Shown one piece after another: positions 7,064 through 14,339 of a stretch of DNA of 14,704 bases. Location of the stretch: contig CAYRVF010000123.1 in the NCBI GenBank assembly GCA_964427535.1, forward strand, positions 1 to 14,704. The letters are read 5' to 3'. The position numbers and the translations under genes are program-made. The notes under the pieces were generated by a model. It was not told where the DNA came from. It worked only from the letters and a program-made list of their open reading frames with translations, and did not search any database. Origin of the DNA: CAYRVF01 sp964427535. GTDB taxonomy: Bacteria; Chloroflexota; Ktedonobacteria; Ktedonobacterales; JADMIN01. Positions within the stretch are counted from its first letter, which is position 1. Every line of letters begins with the position of its first letter.

Positions 7064-7663
7064 ATGTGCGGCCGCATTGAACTCATCGACGGGAAACGGA
7101 TCTTCCTCCGCTATCCGGTTGCGAACAACGTCTCCTCGGTTCCGGACAGTGGCGACATCCGCCCCACCCAGCAGATCCTCATGATCACGCCAGATTACGC
7201 GTTGTCCTCGGCAAAATGGGGCCTTGTCCCGTCGTGGGCCAAAGACCCCCGTGTTGGCTCGAAGATGATCAATGCCCGCGCCGAAGGCATCGAGAGCAAA
7301 CCCTCCTTCAAGAAGCCGCTGCGGTTCCAGCGGTGTATCATCCCGGCCAGCGCCTTCTTCGAGTGGACGGGCCAGCCGGGCGCGAAGGTCAAGTACCGGA
7401 TCGGCCGGAAAGACGGCGAGCTCGTTGGCTTCGCCGGCTTGTACGACATGTGGCGTGATCCTCAAGGTGGTGAGCTGACGACCTGCACAATCATCACCAC
7501 CGAGCCGAATGAACTGATGGCGCCGATTCACAACCGGATGCCGGTCATGCTGCTGCCCGACGATGAAGAGCGGTGGCTCAATCCCGATATGACCGAGCCA
7601 GACGAGATCCTGCGCCTGCTCAGGCCATACCCTGCTGAGCTGCTGATGGCACGACCAGCGTAG
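7064..7663 (+). CDS. yedK: SRAP-family abasic-site crosslinking protein (YedK/HMCES-like)
   Basis: A 199-residue protein with all SRAP catalytic features: MCGR start so that Cys2 becomes N-terminal after Met removal, WGLVPSW (52-58), INARAE (69-74, with Asn70 and Glu74), IPASAFFEW (93-101, Glu100), and APIHNRMPVML (153-163, His156). The E. coli YedK/human HMCES family forms a thiazolidine crosslink between Cys2 and abasic sites in single-stranded DNA, shielding them at replication forks; a glutamate and histidine help form and reverse the crosslink. Length and motif spacing are close to YedK. The start is fixed by biology (Cys must be residue 2). The ribosome binding site is weak (AGAGG about ten bases upstream). 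It is the second DNA-damage gene in the window besides the LigD polymerase, though not linked to it in an operon. Confidence 0.96.
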   Translation: MCGRIELIDGKRIFLRYPVANNVSSVPDSGDIRPTQQILMITPDYALSSAKWGLVPSWAKDPRVGSKMINARAEGIESKPSFKKPLRFQRCIIPASAFFEWTGQPGAKVKYRIGRKDGELVGFAGLYDMWRDPQGGELTTCTIITTEPNELMAPIHNRMPVMLLPDDEERWLNPDMTEPDEILRLLRPYPAELLMARPA

Positions 7664-7835
7664 CTCATGGAAGGTCGAATCTAGGCAGATCCCACCACGA
7701 TGCTGGCAGCAGGTATGGCTCTCGTCATGAGAGGCCCTCTGCTGCTCGTGTCGGCACGCGTAGAGACTCCTCCCGGCGAGCCGGGCAAGGCGTGAGGTAC
7801 TCAGGTCCCCGTGCACCTCGCGTGCGGTCGGTGTA

Positions 7836-8312
7836 TTACAGCTGGTGCGTCGTCGGAACCGGTGACTCCAGCAGGGCCTTGAGGTTTGCCAGCATCTCGT
7901 GGTGGGCGACCTGGGCCTGACGCAGGACGAAGCCAACGAGTGGGCGTGGGGCCTCCACCCGCACCCGCTCGCGCACGAGCGTTCCTGCGTCACTCGCCTC
8001 ACAGCGCGTCGTGTTGTGTAGATGGACACGCGGACGCTGATACGCGTCGGAGACCAACTCACCACTGGCATCCTCGGAGATCGTGGCGAGGTAGGTGAAC
8101 CGCAGCGTGAGCGGGCCAATCCGCATCCGGTCCGTGATCATGTAGCGCCGCACTTGGGTGTTGCCATCTCCTGTGTCCAGCGGGTCAAGCTCGCACACGG
8201 CGACGATCATCGGGTGGATGCGGTCGTGGTGCTCGAAGGAAGCGAGGTGCTCGCGCACAACCGAGGGGACTGCCGCAATGAAGAGTGACTGTTCGAATTC
8301 ACGAGACGCCAT
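7836..8312 (-). CDS. SRPBCC-like (START/polyketide-cyclase fold) protein
   Basis: A 158-residue soluble protein beginning MASREFEQSLFIAAVPSVVREHLASFEHHDRIHPMI, which is typical of SRPBCC/polyketide_cyc2 proteins: a first strand with FEQSLFIAAVPSVV, the helix VREHLASFEHHDRIHPMI, then alternating strands (RRYMITDRMRIGPLTLRFTYLATI; LHNTTRCEAS; GTLVRERVRVEAPRPLVGFVL) and a C-terminal helix (AHHEMLANLKALLES). This fold makes a deep hydrophobic pocket for lipids or cofactors; no catalytic residues can be named, so the ligand is unknown. Start taken at ATG 8312-8310 with GGAGG nine bases upstream; longer versions to 8366 would encode that site. It converges with the SRAP gene with about 170 bp between them. 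Family assignment is by pattern, not search. Confidence 0.75.
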   Translation of the reverse strand: MASREFEQSLFIAAVPSVVREHLASFEHHDRIHPMIVAVCELDPLDTGDGNTQVRRYMITDRMRIGPLTLRFTYLATISEDASGELVSDAYQRPRVHLHNTTRCEASDAGTLVRERVRVEAPRPLVGFVLRQAQVAHHEMLANLKALLESPVPTTHQL

Positions 8313-8573
8313 CGCCCCAGCCTCCATGCTTGGCTCCACAAGCCAGTAGCCATCCTCGCCCACCACGCATCGGCGGCACTCGTCATTCGAGATCGAGCAG
8401 CTGTAGCGCTTCGGTGATCCCTATGCTGTTCACGGCACGCGACCGGGCACTGGCCGCGACGAGCTCCGTGTGCCGACCATTGTATCGTACTAGGCAAGCT
8501 GTCGTCTGATCGGCTCTGTCTGGGAGGTGCTATCAACTGCTTTTGCTGCGTTCCGGAGACCACATGTCCGGAC

Positions 8574-8939
8574 GAACTCGCCCCCGAGCGCGCCGCGGCG
8601 CGTCAGGCGATTACCCAGCTGCGGCTGACACCGGTGATGTTCGAGCTGGGCGCTCGTCCCCACCCGCCGCGGGACCTGTACCGCGCCTATCTGGCCCAGA
8701 GCGACGTGTTCGTCGGCCTCTACTGGCAGCGCTATGGCTGGATGGCGCCGGGCATAGGCATCTCGGGGTTGGAGCACGAGTTCCGGCTCTCGTCCGGCAA
8801 GCCGCGCCTTATCTACGTCAAGGAGACCGCGCGCAGGCGCGCGTCGCGCCTGCAGGCGTTGCTGGAGCGCCTGCAGGCGTTGCTGGAGCGCCTGCAGGCG
8901 TTGCTGGAGCGCCTGCGCGCGGAGGCGAGCGTCGCCTAA
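8574..8939 (+). pseudogene. DUF4062 domain, N-terminal part of a STAND NTPase gene cut off by in-frame TAA
   Basis: This frame reads ELAPERAAARQAITQLRLT, then ELGARPHPPRDLYRAYLAQ, SDVFVGLYWQRYGWMAPGI, GISGLEHEFRLSSGKPRLIY and VKE: the conserved DUF4062 domain, often found at the N-terminus of bacterial STAND NTPases. The usual first strand (VFVSST-like) is not readable and the only in-frame starts are GTG/ATG at 8634/8637, inside the domain, so the 5' end looks damaged. The frame stops at TAA 8937-8939 after RAEASVA. Directly after it, in the same frame, comes QKFSTPDELREALSNDLAVL, the normal end of DUF4062, running on into the STAND frame. Relatives usually read SVxYxKF, so TAA probably replaced a Tyr codon. 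DUF4062 is thought to act as a signalling or effector module (function not proven). Confidence 0.8.
8847..8909 (+). repeat. 21-bp tandem repeat, three perfect copies
   Basis: Three identical 21-bp units (8847-8867, 8868-8888, 8889-8909), each containing CTGCAG and encoding the heptad-like RLQALLE, followed by a partial fourth unit. DUF4062 proteins usually have one such unit before the conserved RAE-VSY segment, so this looks like slippage expansion that keeps frame and would lengthen a helix by two turns per copy. Confidence 0.95.
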
Positions 8940-8993
8940 CAGAAATTCTCGACACCCGACGAGCTGCGTGAGGCCCTCTCCAACGACCTGGCG

Positions 8994-11429
8994 GTGCTGC
9001 TCACGGAACGCTTCAACAGCACCGGCTCGCCACATCCATCGGTGCCACTCGCACAGGCATCGCCGCAGGCGCCCGCTCCCACCACAGGCCAACCGACGCA
9101 ACCTCCGCGGCCCGCGCTGCCGCTGCCGCGCGACCGGCTGCTCGACCGCACTCAGGAGCTGGCGATGGCGCAGAACCTCCTGTCGCGCGCGGACATCGGA
9201 CTGGTGACCCTGACGGGTCCGGGCGGCGTGGGCAAGACGCGCCTGGCGCTCCAGATAGCGGCCGACAGTGCTGAGCGGTGCGCCGATCGCGTCGCCTTCC
9301 TCTCGCTGGCGTCGCTCAGCGAGCCGCGGCTGGTCGTCTCGACCATCGCTCAGGGACTGGGTGTCGCGGACGACGAGCGCGGCCCGGTGGACGAGCGCCT
9401 GCTCGAATGGCTGCGGCCGCGGCAGCTGCTGCTGGTGCTCGACAACCTGGAGCAGTTGGCCGACGCCGCAGTAGAGTGGATCGCCCCGGCGCTGGCGGCG
9501 GCCCCGGAGCTGAAGATCGTGGCGACGAGCCGGGAGCCGCTGCGGGTGCGCGGCGAACAGGTGGTGCCAGTGCCTCCGCTCGCGCTGCCCGATCCGGAGG
9601 CGGAGCTGGCGGCCCACGCGACTCCCCTTGAGGTCGCACGGGTGGGAGAGGTGGCGTCGGTGGCGCTCTTCGTCGCGCGGGCGCGCGAGTTGCAGCCGGA
9701 CTTCACCCTGACCGCAGACAACGCGGCGACCGTTGTCGCGATCTGCCGGCGGCTCGACGGGCTGCCGCTGGCGATCGAGTTGGCAGTGGCCCGGCTGGCG
9801 GTACTGCCGCCCGCCGCCTTGTTGGCGCGGCTGGAGCACCGCCTGCCACTGCTGTCACACGGCCCGCGCGACCTGCCGGCACGGCAGCGGACACTGGGCG
9901 ACACCATCGCGCGGAGCTACGACCTGCTGGCCGCGCGCGAGCGGGCGCTCTTCCGCCACCTAACGGTCTTCGCGGGGGGGTGCTCGCTCGAGGCCGCCCG
10001 GGCGGTGTGCCGCGTGGACGATCCGGTGGAGAGTGACCCGGCAGCTGGCCCCGAGCTGGAATACGTGGACGAGCTGGAGGGGATGGCGTCGCTGGTGGAC
10101 ATGAACCTGCCGCAGGCGCAGCAGGCGCCGGAGGGCCCGGAGGGCCCCGGCGGCGAGCCGCGTTTCGCGATGTTGGAGACGATCCGCGAGTTTGCGCTGG
10201 AGCAGCTGCGGGCCAGCGCAGAGGCGGCCGCCGTGCAGCGGCGGCATGCCGCCTTCTTCCTGGGGCTGGCGGACGAGGCCCAGCCCCATCTGTTCGCCCC
10301 GGGTCGGGAAGTATGGTTTGCGCGACTGGAGCGCGACGACGATAATCTGCGCGCCGCGCTCGCCTGGGCGACAACCGGCGTGGAGCAGGACCCGCCGACG
10401 AGCGACGTGCTCGAGACATCTCTGCGGGTGGCCGTCGTCCTTACATGGTACTGGTATGCACGCGGCCGATTACAGGAGGGCCGATCGTGGCTGGAGCGTC
10501 TGCTGACGCAAGGGGCGATCATAAAGGGGGAGGCGGCGCTGGGGCTGGCGCACCACGGACTGAGCTGGCTCGCCCTGGCGCAGGGGAATATCGAGACGGC
10601 CGCTGCGCAGGCCGAGCAGAGCGTAGCACTCTTCCGGGGGCAGGGAGCCGCGCACACGTCGGAGCTGGCCCAAGCACTGATGGTGCTGGGGATGGTGCGG
10701 CTCAGCCAGGGCGCCGCTGAGGCGGCGCGTCCGCTGCTGGAGGAGGGATTGGCCTTGAGCCGCGAGTTGGACGATGCGACGATGAGCGACACCTTTAGGG
10801 CCTACGTGCTCTTCCACCTTGGCCGCGTGGCTCAGGCGATGGGCGATCTGGCGGGCGCGCGCGCCTGCTACGAGCAGACCCTGGCTCTGTACCGCGAGTC
10901 CGGCGACAACTTGTGGGCAACCCTGGCAATCAACGCGCTGCGGCTGGTGGCCGCCACGCCCGACGACGCGGCGCTGTCGCGCGTGCTGCTCTCCGCGAGC
11001 CTGCCTCCAGCTCAGGCACATGCGACGTTAAACCGTTACGAGCAGGGGCAACTGCTCCTGGATGCCGGAACCGCCGCGCTGCTCCAGGGCGAGCCGCAGC
11101 AAGCCCAGAGCCTATTTGTGGAGAGCCTGCGCCTGTGGGAGGACATCGGCGCTCCGGCGGGCATCGCCCGCACGCTGGCGGGGCTGGCGGAGGTCGCGGC
11201 GGCGCAGGGACAGGCGGAGCGGGCCGGGCGGCTCTACGGCGCGGCGCAGGCCCTGCTCCCACAGTCCGGAAGGCTCATCATGGACGCCAGTGGGCCAGAC
11301 CCCGAGCAGAGCATCGCCGCGGCCCGCGCCTATCTGGACGCGGCGGCGTTCGAAGCTGGCTGGGCCGCCGGGCAGACCATGACGGTGGAGCAGGCGACGG
11401 GGTACGCGCGCGAGGGCAGCCCCCCGTAG
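8994..11429 (+). CDS. STAND-family NTPase (AfsR/NB-ARC-like) with TPR tail
   Basis: A frame of 811 codons from GTG 8994. Order: end of DUF4062 (1-8), Pro-rich linker (10-45), NTPase with Walker A GPGGVGKT (75-82), Walker B LLLVLDN (145-151), sensor-like IVATSREPLRVRG (175-187), GLPLAIELA (256-264) and a winged-helix-like part (about 290-370, with LFRHLTVFAGGCSLEAARAV). Then METIREFALEQL-type segment and about 400 residues of TPR-like helical repeats (ALMVLGMVRLSQGAAEAARP; YVLFHLGRVAQAMGDLAGAR; TLAGLAEVAAAQGQAERAGR). STAND NTPases switch between ADP and ATP states on ligand sensing by the repeats and drive an N-terminal effector. Related proteins often end in a LuxR helix-turn-helix; none is found here, so the DUF4062 part was probably the output domain. 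It is in the same frame as the DUF4062 piece, separated by one TAA, and has no ribosome binding site of its own. Its GC and GC3 look higher than those of its neighbours. Confidence 0.9.
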   Translation: MLLTERFNSTGSPHPSVPLAQASPQAPAPTTGQPTQPPRPALPLPRDRLLDRTQELAMAQNLLSRADIGLVTLTGPGGVGKTRLALQIAADSAERCADRVAFLSLASLSEPRLVVSTIAQGLGVADDERGPVDERLLEWLRPRQLLLVLDNLEQLADAAVEWIAPALAAAPELKIVATSREPLRVRGEQVVPVPPLALPDPEAELAAHATPLEVARVGEVASVALFVARARELQPDFTLTADNAATVVAICRRLDGLPLAIELAVARLAVLPPAALLARLEHRLPLLSHGPRDLPARQRTLGDTIARSYDLLAARERALFRHLTVFAGGCSLEAARAVCRVDDPVESDPAAGPELEYVDELEGMASLVDMNLPQAQQAPEGPEGPGGEPRFAMLETIREFALEQLRASAEAAAVQRRHAAFFLGLADEAQPHLFAPGREVWFARLERDDDNLRAALAWATTGVEQDPPTSDVLETSLRVAVVLTWYWYARGRLQEGRSWLERLLTQGAIIKGEAALGLAHHGLSWLALAQGNIETAAAQAEQSVALFRGQGAAHTSELAQALMVLGMVRLSQGAAEAARPLLEEGLALSRELDDATMSDTFRAYVLFHLGRVAQAMGDLAGARACYEQTLALYRESGDNLWATLAINALRLVAATPDDAALSRVLLSASLPPAQAHATLNRYEQGQLLLDAGTAALLQGEPQQAQSLFVESLRLWEDIGAPAGIARTLAGLAEVAAAQGQAERAGRLYGAAQALLPQSGRLIMDASGPDPEQSIAAARAYLDAAAFEAGWAAGQTMTVEQATGYAREGSPP

Positions 11430-11962
11430 CCTCGGGCTCGCCTCGGCCAGCGGTGGAAACGGGCGGTCAAGGAGATCGGGTCGGGCCGTCGCGGCACAGG
11501 AGCGTGGCGGGCGCGCTTCGCGAGACCGACGAAAGGCCTGTTGAGACGGACGGCTGTGGTCAGCGGCCGGAGGATCTGCCTTCACCTGCGCCCGTGGGGC
11601 ACCATGGCGCACGGCCTCGAGGCGCGAGGTGCTCTGTCGTCAGACATGGGTGCAGAGGACTGCGTCGGGGCGTCCCCTCATCCTCCAACATCCCACCCGG
11701 ATTCCGTATCACACGCCTACACGAGGACGCACGGCAAGAGTAGACGGCAAACATCACCTCCACCGTGCTATGCTGCGCACCAGGGGGCGCACAGCAGATC
11801 CAGCCGCACAGTCGTCAGTCGTCCGGACGTGTGTGCTCGGCAGTGACAGCAGGCTACGGCGGACGCTCTGGAAAACGGCGCGCCAGCTCCCTGCATCGGA
11901 CGCCCTTTCGAGGGGACGATGCATCGGGAGACGCGGAGACAGACGCTCACGGAGTGGGCAGC
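11430..11962. other. Intergenic spacer between STAND and mannosyltransferase genes
   Basis: No supported gene. I looked for a displaced LuxR-type helix-turn-helix of the kind often found at the end of STAND regulators and saw none in any frame. Open frames on both strands are Arg/Pro/Gly-rich noise. The upstream extension of the mannosyltransferase frame (from 11765) is Cys/Ser/Arg-rich and judged non-coding. No clear promoter or terminator was recognised. Confidence 0.45.
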
Positions 11963-13204
11963 ATGTCAGGACGGACCATGGGGGAAAGCCGGAGCCCCAT
12001 CCCGCCTTCACGTCCCAAATGGATCGTGGGCGCCAGTCATCAGTACGCCGCGCTCGCTCGCGGAAAGCTGGCTGCCGTCTGGCGGTGGGGCGCGCTGCCC
12101 TTCACCCTGGCCCTCACCGCGCGCGCGATCACCTGCGTCGTCGGCGCCATAGCCGCGCAGGTGGTGGGCCGCGCCAACACCCATGACCTCCTCGCCATCT
12201 GGAACTGGTGGGACTCCACCTCGTATCTGCGCGTCGCGGCTGGCGGGTACCGATACTCCCTGGTCACCGGCTCCATCGTGAACTCCTTCCCGCTCTATCC
12301 ACTGCTCATTCGCGGTGCGGAGCCGATGGCCCGCATCTTCGCTTCCCACTCTTCCTATCTGCTCGCCGGCATGGCCGTCTCCTGGGTCGCCTTCGCTCTG
12401 GCGTGCGCCCTCCTGTACCATCTCACTCGCGAACGGTTCGGCCCCTCCGCCGCCAGCAGCGCGGTGCTCCTGGTGTGCGTCTTTCCCTTCGGCTTCTACT
12501 TCGGTGCGGTTTTCACCGAGTCGGTGTACCTGCTCTTGGCCGTGCTCGCCTTCGCCGCGATTGAGCAGGGTAATTGGTGGTTGGCCGGCGGTGCCGCGCT
12601 GCTGGCGGGGGCTGAACGCCCGCCGGGTCTGCTGGTGGGGGCCTGCGTCATCGCTGCCTACGCGCTCGATTGGCTGCGTACCCGACATCCGCTCCGGCTG
12701 GACCTGCTGGCGCTGACGCTCACCCCGCTGGGCACCGCCGCCTACTTCGCGTACCTGTGGTGGCGCTTTGGCGATGCGCTCGCCTACATGCATTCGTCCG
12801 AGATTGGCTGGCACGCTGGCCACCTGCAAACCACTGGCCTCCTGAGCGCCTGGACCACACTGACGCATCTCGGCGCAGATCTGACCAGCGGCCAGTATGC
12901 CCGCATCCTCGGTGCGGTGTACGTCATCATCCTGGTGGTGGTGATCGTCGCCAGCGTGCCGGTGGTGCGTCTGCTCGGCCTCCCGTATGCGCTCTTTACG
13001 GCGGGGAGCGTGCTGTTACCCGTGGCCACGTCCCCCGGCGTCAACTCCTTGGGGCGGTATGCCAGTGTCGCCTTCCCGGTCTTCATCCTCCTGGCCGTCG
13101 GTCTCTGCGAGCGCCAGACGGCGCGCGCACTGGTGGTGACGGTGTTCGCAGTGCTGCTCGGGCTCTTCACCGCCTTGTTCGTCAGCGGCTACCCCCTTGC
13201 ATGA
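11963..13204 (+). CDS. PIG-V-like mannosyltransferase, multi-pass membrane glycosyltransferase
   Basis: A 413-residue integral membrane protein with about ten hydrophobic helices. Diagnostic motifs: WNWWDSTSYLRVAAGGY (80-96), the loop after helix 1 where this family has WDS--YL-IA--GY and its catalytic acid; SFPLYPLLIR (108-117); VFPFGFYFGAVFTESVYLLL (173-192), matching P-A-F-F---YTES-F; and AERPPGLLVG (217-226), the usual R-TG site; later SPGVNSLGRYASVAFPVFIL. PIG-V in eukaryotes adds the second mannose to GPI anchors from a dolichol-phosphate sugar donor; bacterial relatives probably glycosylate envelope lipids or proteins from polyprenyl-phosphate sugars (inference). Start set at ATG 11963 with GGAG about eight bases upstream; the frame is open to 11765 but that part is low quality. 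ATG 11978 is another possibility. No linked glycan genes in the window. Confidence 0.87.
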   Translation: MSGRTMGESRSPIPPSRPKWIVGASHQYAALARGKLAAVWRWGALPFTLALTARAITCVVGAIAAQVVGRANTHDLLAIWNWWDSTSYLRVAAGGYRYSLVTGSIVNSFPLYPLLIRGAEPMARIFASHSSYLLAGMAVSWVAFALACALLYHLTRERFGPSAASSAVLLVCVFPFGFYFGAVFTESVYLLLAVLAFAAIEQGNWWLAGGAALLAGAERPPGLLVGACVIAAYALDWLRTRHPLRLDLLALTLTPLGTAAYFAYLWWRFGDALAYMHSSEIGWHAGHLQTTGLLSAWTTLTHLGADLTSGQYARILGAVYVIILVVVIVASVPVVRLLGLPYALFTAGSVLLPVATSPGVNSLGRYASVAFPVFILLAVGLCERQTARALVVTVFAVLLGLFTALFVSGYPLA

Positions 13205-13755
13205 GCGGATGCCTCGGCGCGAGTGGCCACGCGCTGGTTGGATCACCACAGACACGCGAACCCGCTCGAGGGCAACGTGCAGGAATGCAATATTAATTTC
13301 GGATGGACACCAGTGAACATGGCCGCGGCCCGCGACGAGGTCAGGGTGGACCTGGAGCTCGCGGCAGCGCTCACTGAGGACCGCCTCCAGCCTCCACGTC
13401 ATCCAGCCGCAGCTGTAGACGCTGGTACAGGTGCGCACGTTCCTGCAGGCGACGGCACATGACTGACTCGGTCCGCTCTACCTGCTTGCCGCGCCGACGC
13501 TGGACGCGTACTCGACATGTCATGCCGAGCCTGCAGCGTGACGCGGCCGATCTGCTTGACCAGTTGCTTGGAGAGCGCGAGGACAGCGCCGAGACCGAAG
13601 AAGTCTCAGGGGCGGCACGATCGCCTGAAACTGGATCTGAGAAAGCAGATCTGCCGCGCGAGTTGCGGTAGACGTTAGGGTGAAGACGCTCCACGGACAC
13701 ACAAAAGCCGCACGACAGCCGGCGCAAGGCCAGGTGTCATGCGGCTGGAGAGGGG
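13205..13755. other. Gene-poor spacer after the mannosyltransferase
   Basis: No recognised gene. A 70-codon plus-strand frame at 13459-13671 has a hydrophilic, Glu/Ser-rich end (LQRDAADLLDQLLGEREDSA) but no good ribosome binding site and no known family; the minus-strand frames across it are equally unconvincing. A small inverted repeat, GATCTG (13634-13639) and CAGATC (13646-13651), is present. The spacer borders the tRNA-like fragment, so it may be scar DNA of past insertion (speculation). Confidence 0.4.
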
Positions 13756-13790
13756 CAGGTGCGACAGGAATCGAACCTGCAACCTGCGTC
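13756..13790 (-). tRNA. 3' half of a tRNA (T-arm and acceptor strand), probably a remnant
   Basis: On the minus strand the sequence shows a variable loop AGGTT (13785-13781), a T-stem GCAGG, a consensus T-loop TTCGATT (13775-13769), a T-stem CCTGT and then CGCACCT, which fits a 3' acceptor strand. No matching 5' acceptor (AGGTGCG) occurs at 65-75 bases upstream; the nearest weak match at 13874-13868 would give a molecule of about 119 nt. D-arm-like bases (AGTTTGGTGAGAGC) lie near 13842-13829, but about 25 bases too far from the variable loop, and no anticodon stem pairs. No CCA is encoded. So it is best read as a degenerate or truncated tRNA; anticodon unknown. Integrases often leave such 3' tRNA halves as attachment sites, which is only a possibility here. 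Confidence 0.5.
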
Positions 13791-13977
13791 TCGCATATGG
13801 CCGGCGCGGCTCGCTGCCGTCTGACAGAGCTCTCACCAAACTAACAGTGATACCACAAGCGAACAGGTGCACCCCATTGTGGCAAATTCGGCACGCGCGA
13901 GAAGACAAGCACCTTGCAGACGCCCTAGGCTCCTGCACTCCTAGCGAGAGCAGGCTGTTTTGTGTCAGGATAGGCGT

Positions 13978-14307
13978 ATGAGTATGCCCAACCACAACAT
14001 CTCCGGTGGTGTTGTCCACGACGTGCCAGAGGACCTACGGCAAACCCTCGCGTCTGACGCGGCGGCGCTGGCGGCCTGGGAGGCTCTGACGCCGCTGGCG
14101 CGCAACGAGTGGATCTGCTGGACCATCTCCGTCCAGAAGCCGGAAACGCGACGGCAGCACGTTGAACGGGTGCGTACGGAACTCACAGCGGGCATGCGCC
14201 GACCGTGCTGTTGGTATGGCTGTATTCACCGTCCGGAGAAGCCCATCAGCCCGTCGGTCCAGTTTGTGCTCAGCACACGATCAAAACGAGCAAAACGGTC
14301 ATCATGA
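13978..14307 (+). CDS. YdeI/OmpD-associated family protein
   Basis: A 109-residue soluble protein. Residues about 12-80 read VPEDLRQTLASDAAALAAWE, ALTPLARNEWICWTISVQKP and ETRRQHVERVRTELTAGMRR: the YdeI/OmpD-associated pattern 'VP-DL--AL--D--A---WE-LTPLARNEWICWV---K--ETR--RI-R--EL--GKRRPCCWPGC-HR'. Here the end PCCWYGCIHRPEK matches the Cys-rich tail of the short bacterial version. The family was linked to envelope or antimicrobial-peptide resistance in enterobacteria, but its biochemical role is not known. Start taken at ATG 13978 with AGGA about seven bases upstream; an in-frame GTG at 13960 is less likely. The last twenty or so residues (Ser/Arg/Lys-rich) look less conserved. Confidence 0.83.
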   Translation: MSMPNHNISGGVVHDVPEDLRQTLASDAAALAAWEALTPLARNEWICWTISVQKPETRRQHVERVRTELTAGMRRPCCWYGCIHRPEKPISPSVQFVLSTRSKRAKRSS

Positions 14308-14339
14308 CGGCTGGCCCGCCTATATACAGGTACTGTGGG

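Noticed and set aside
6842..8119. 425-codon minus-strand open frame
   Set aside because: It runs antisense through the SRAP gene and out of frame through the SRPBCC gene, both of which have clear family motifs.
8490..9839. 449-codon minus-strand open frame rich in Gln and Arg
   Set aside because: Antisense to the DUF4062 and STAND frames; the apparent LQQRLQA repeats are the reverse reading of the 21-bp tandem repeat.
10913..11743. 276-codon plus-strand frame overlapping the end of the STAND gene
   Set aside because: Gly/Arg/Ala-rich out-of-frame reading of the TPR region; no LuxR or other domain visible.
13739..13981. 80-codon plus-strand frame starting with CDRNRTCNLRL
   Set aside because: This peptide is the well-known artefact of reading a tRNA T-arm on its opposite strand; it supports the tRNA-like call instead of a protein.
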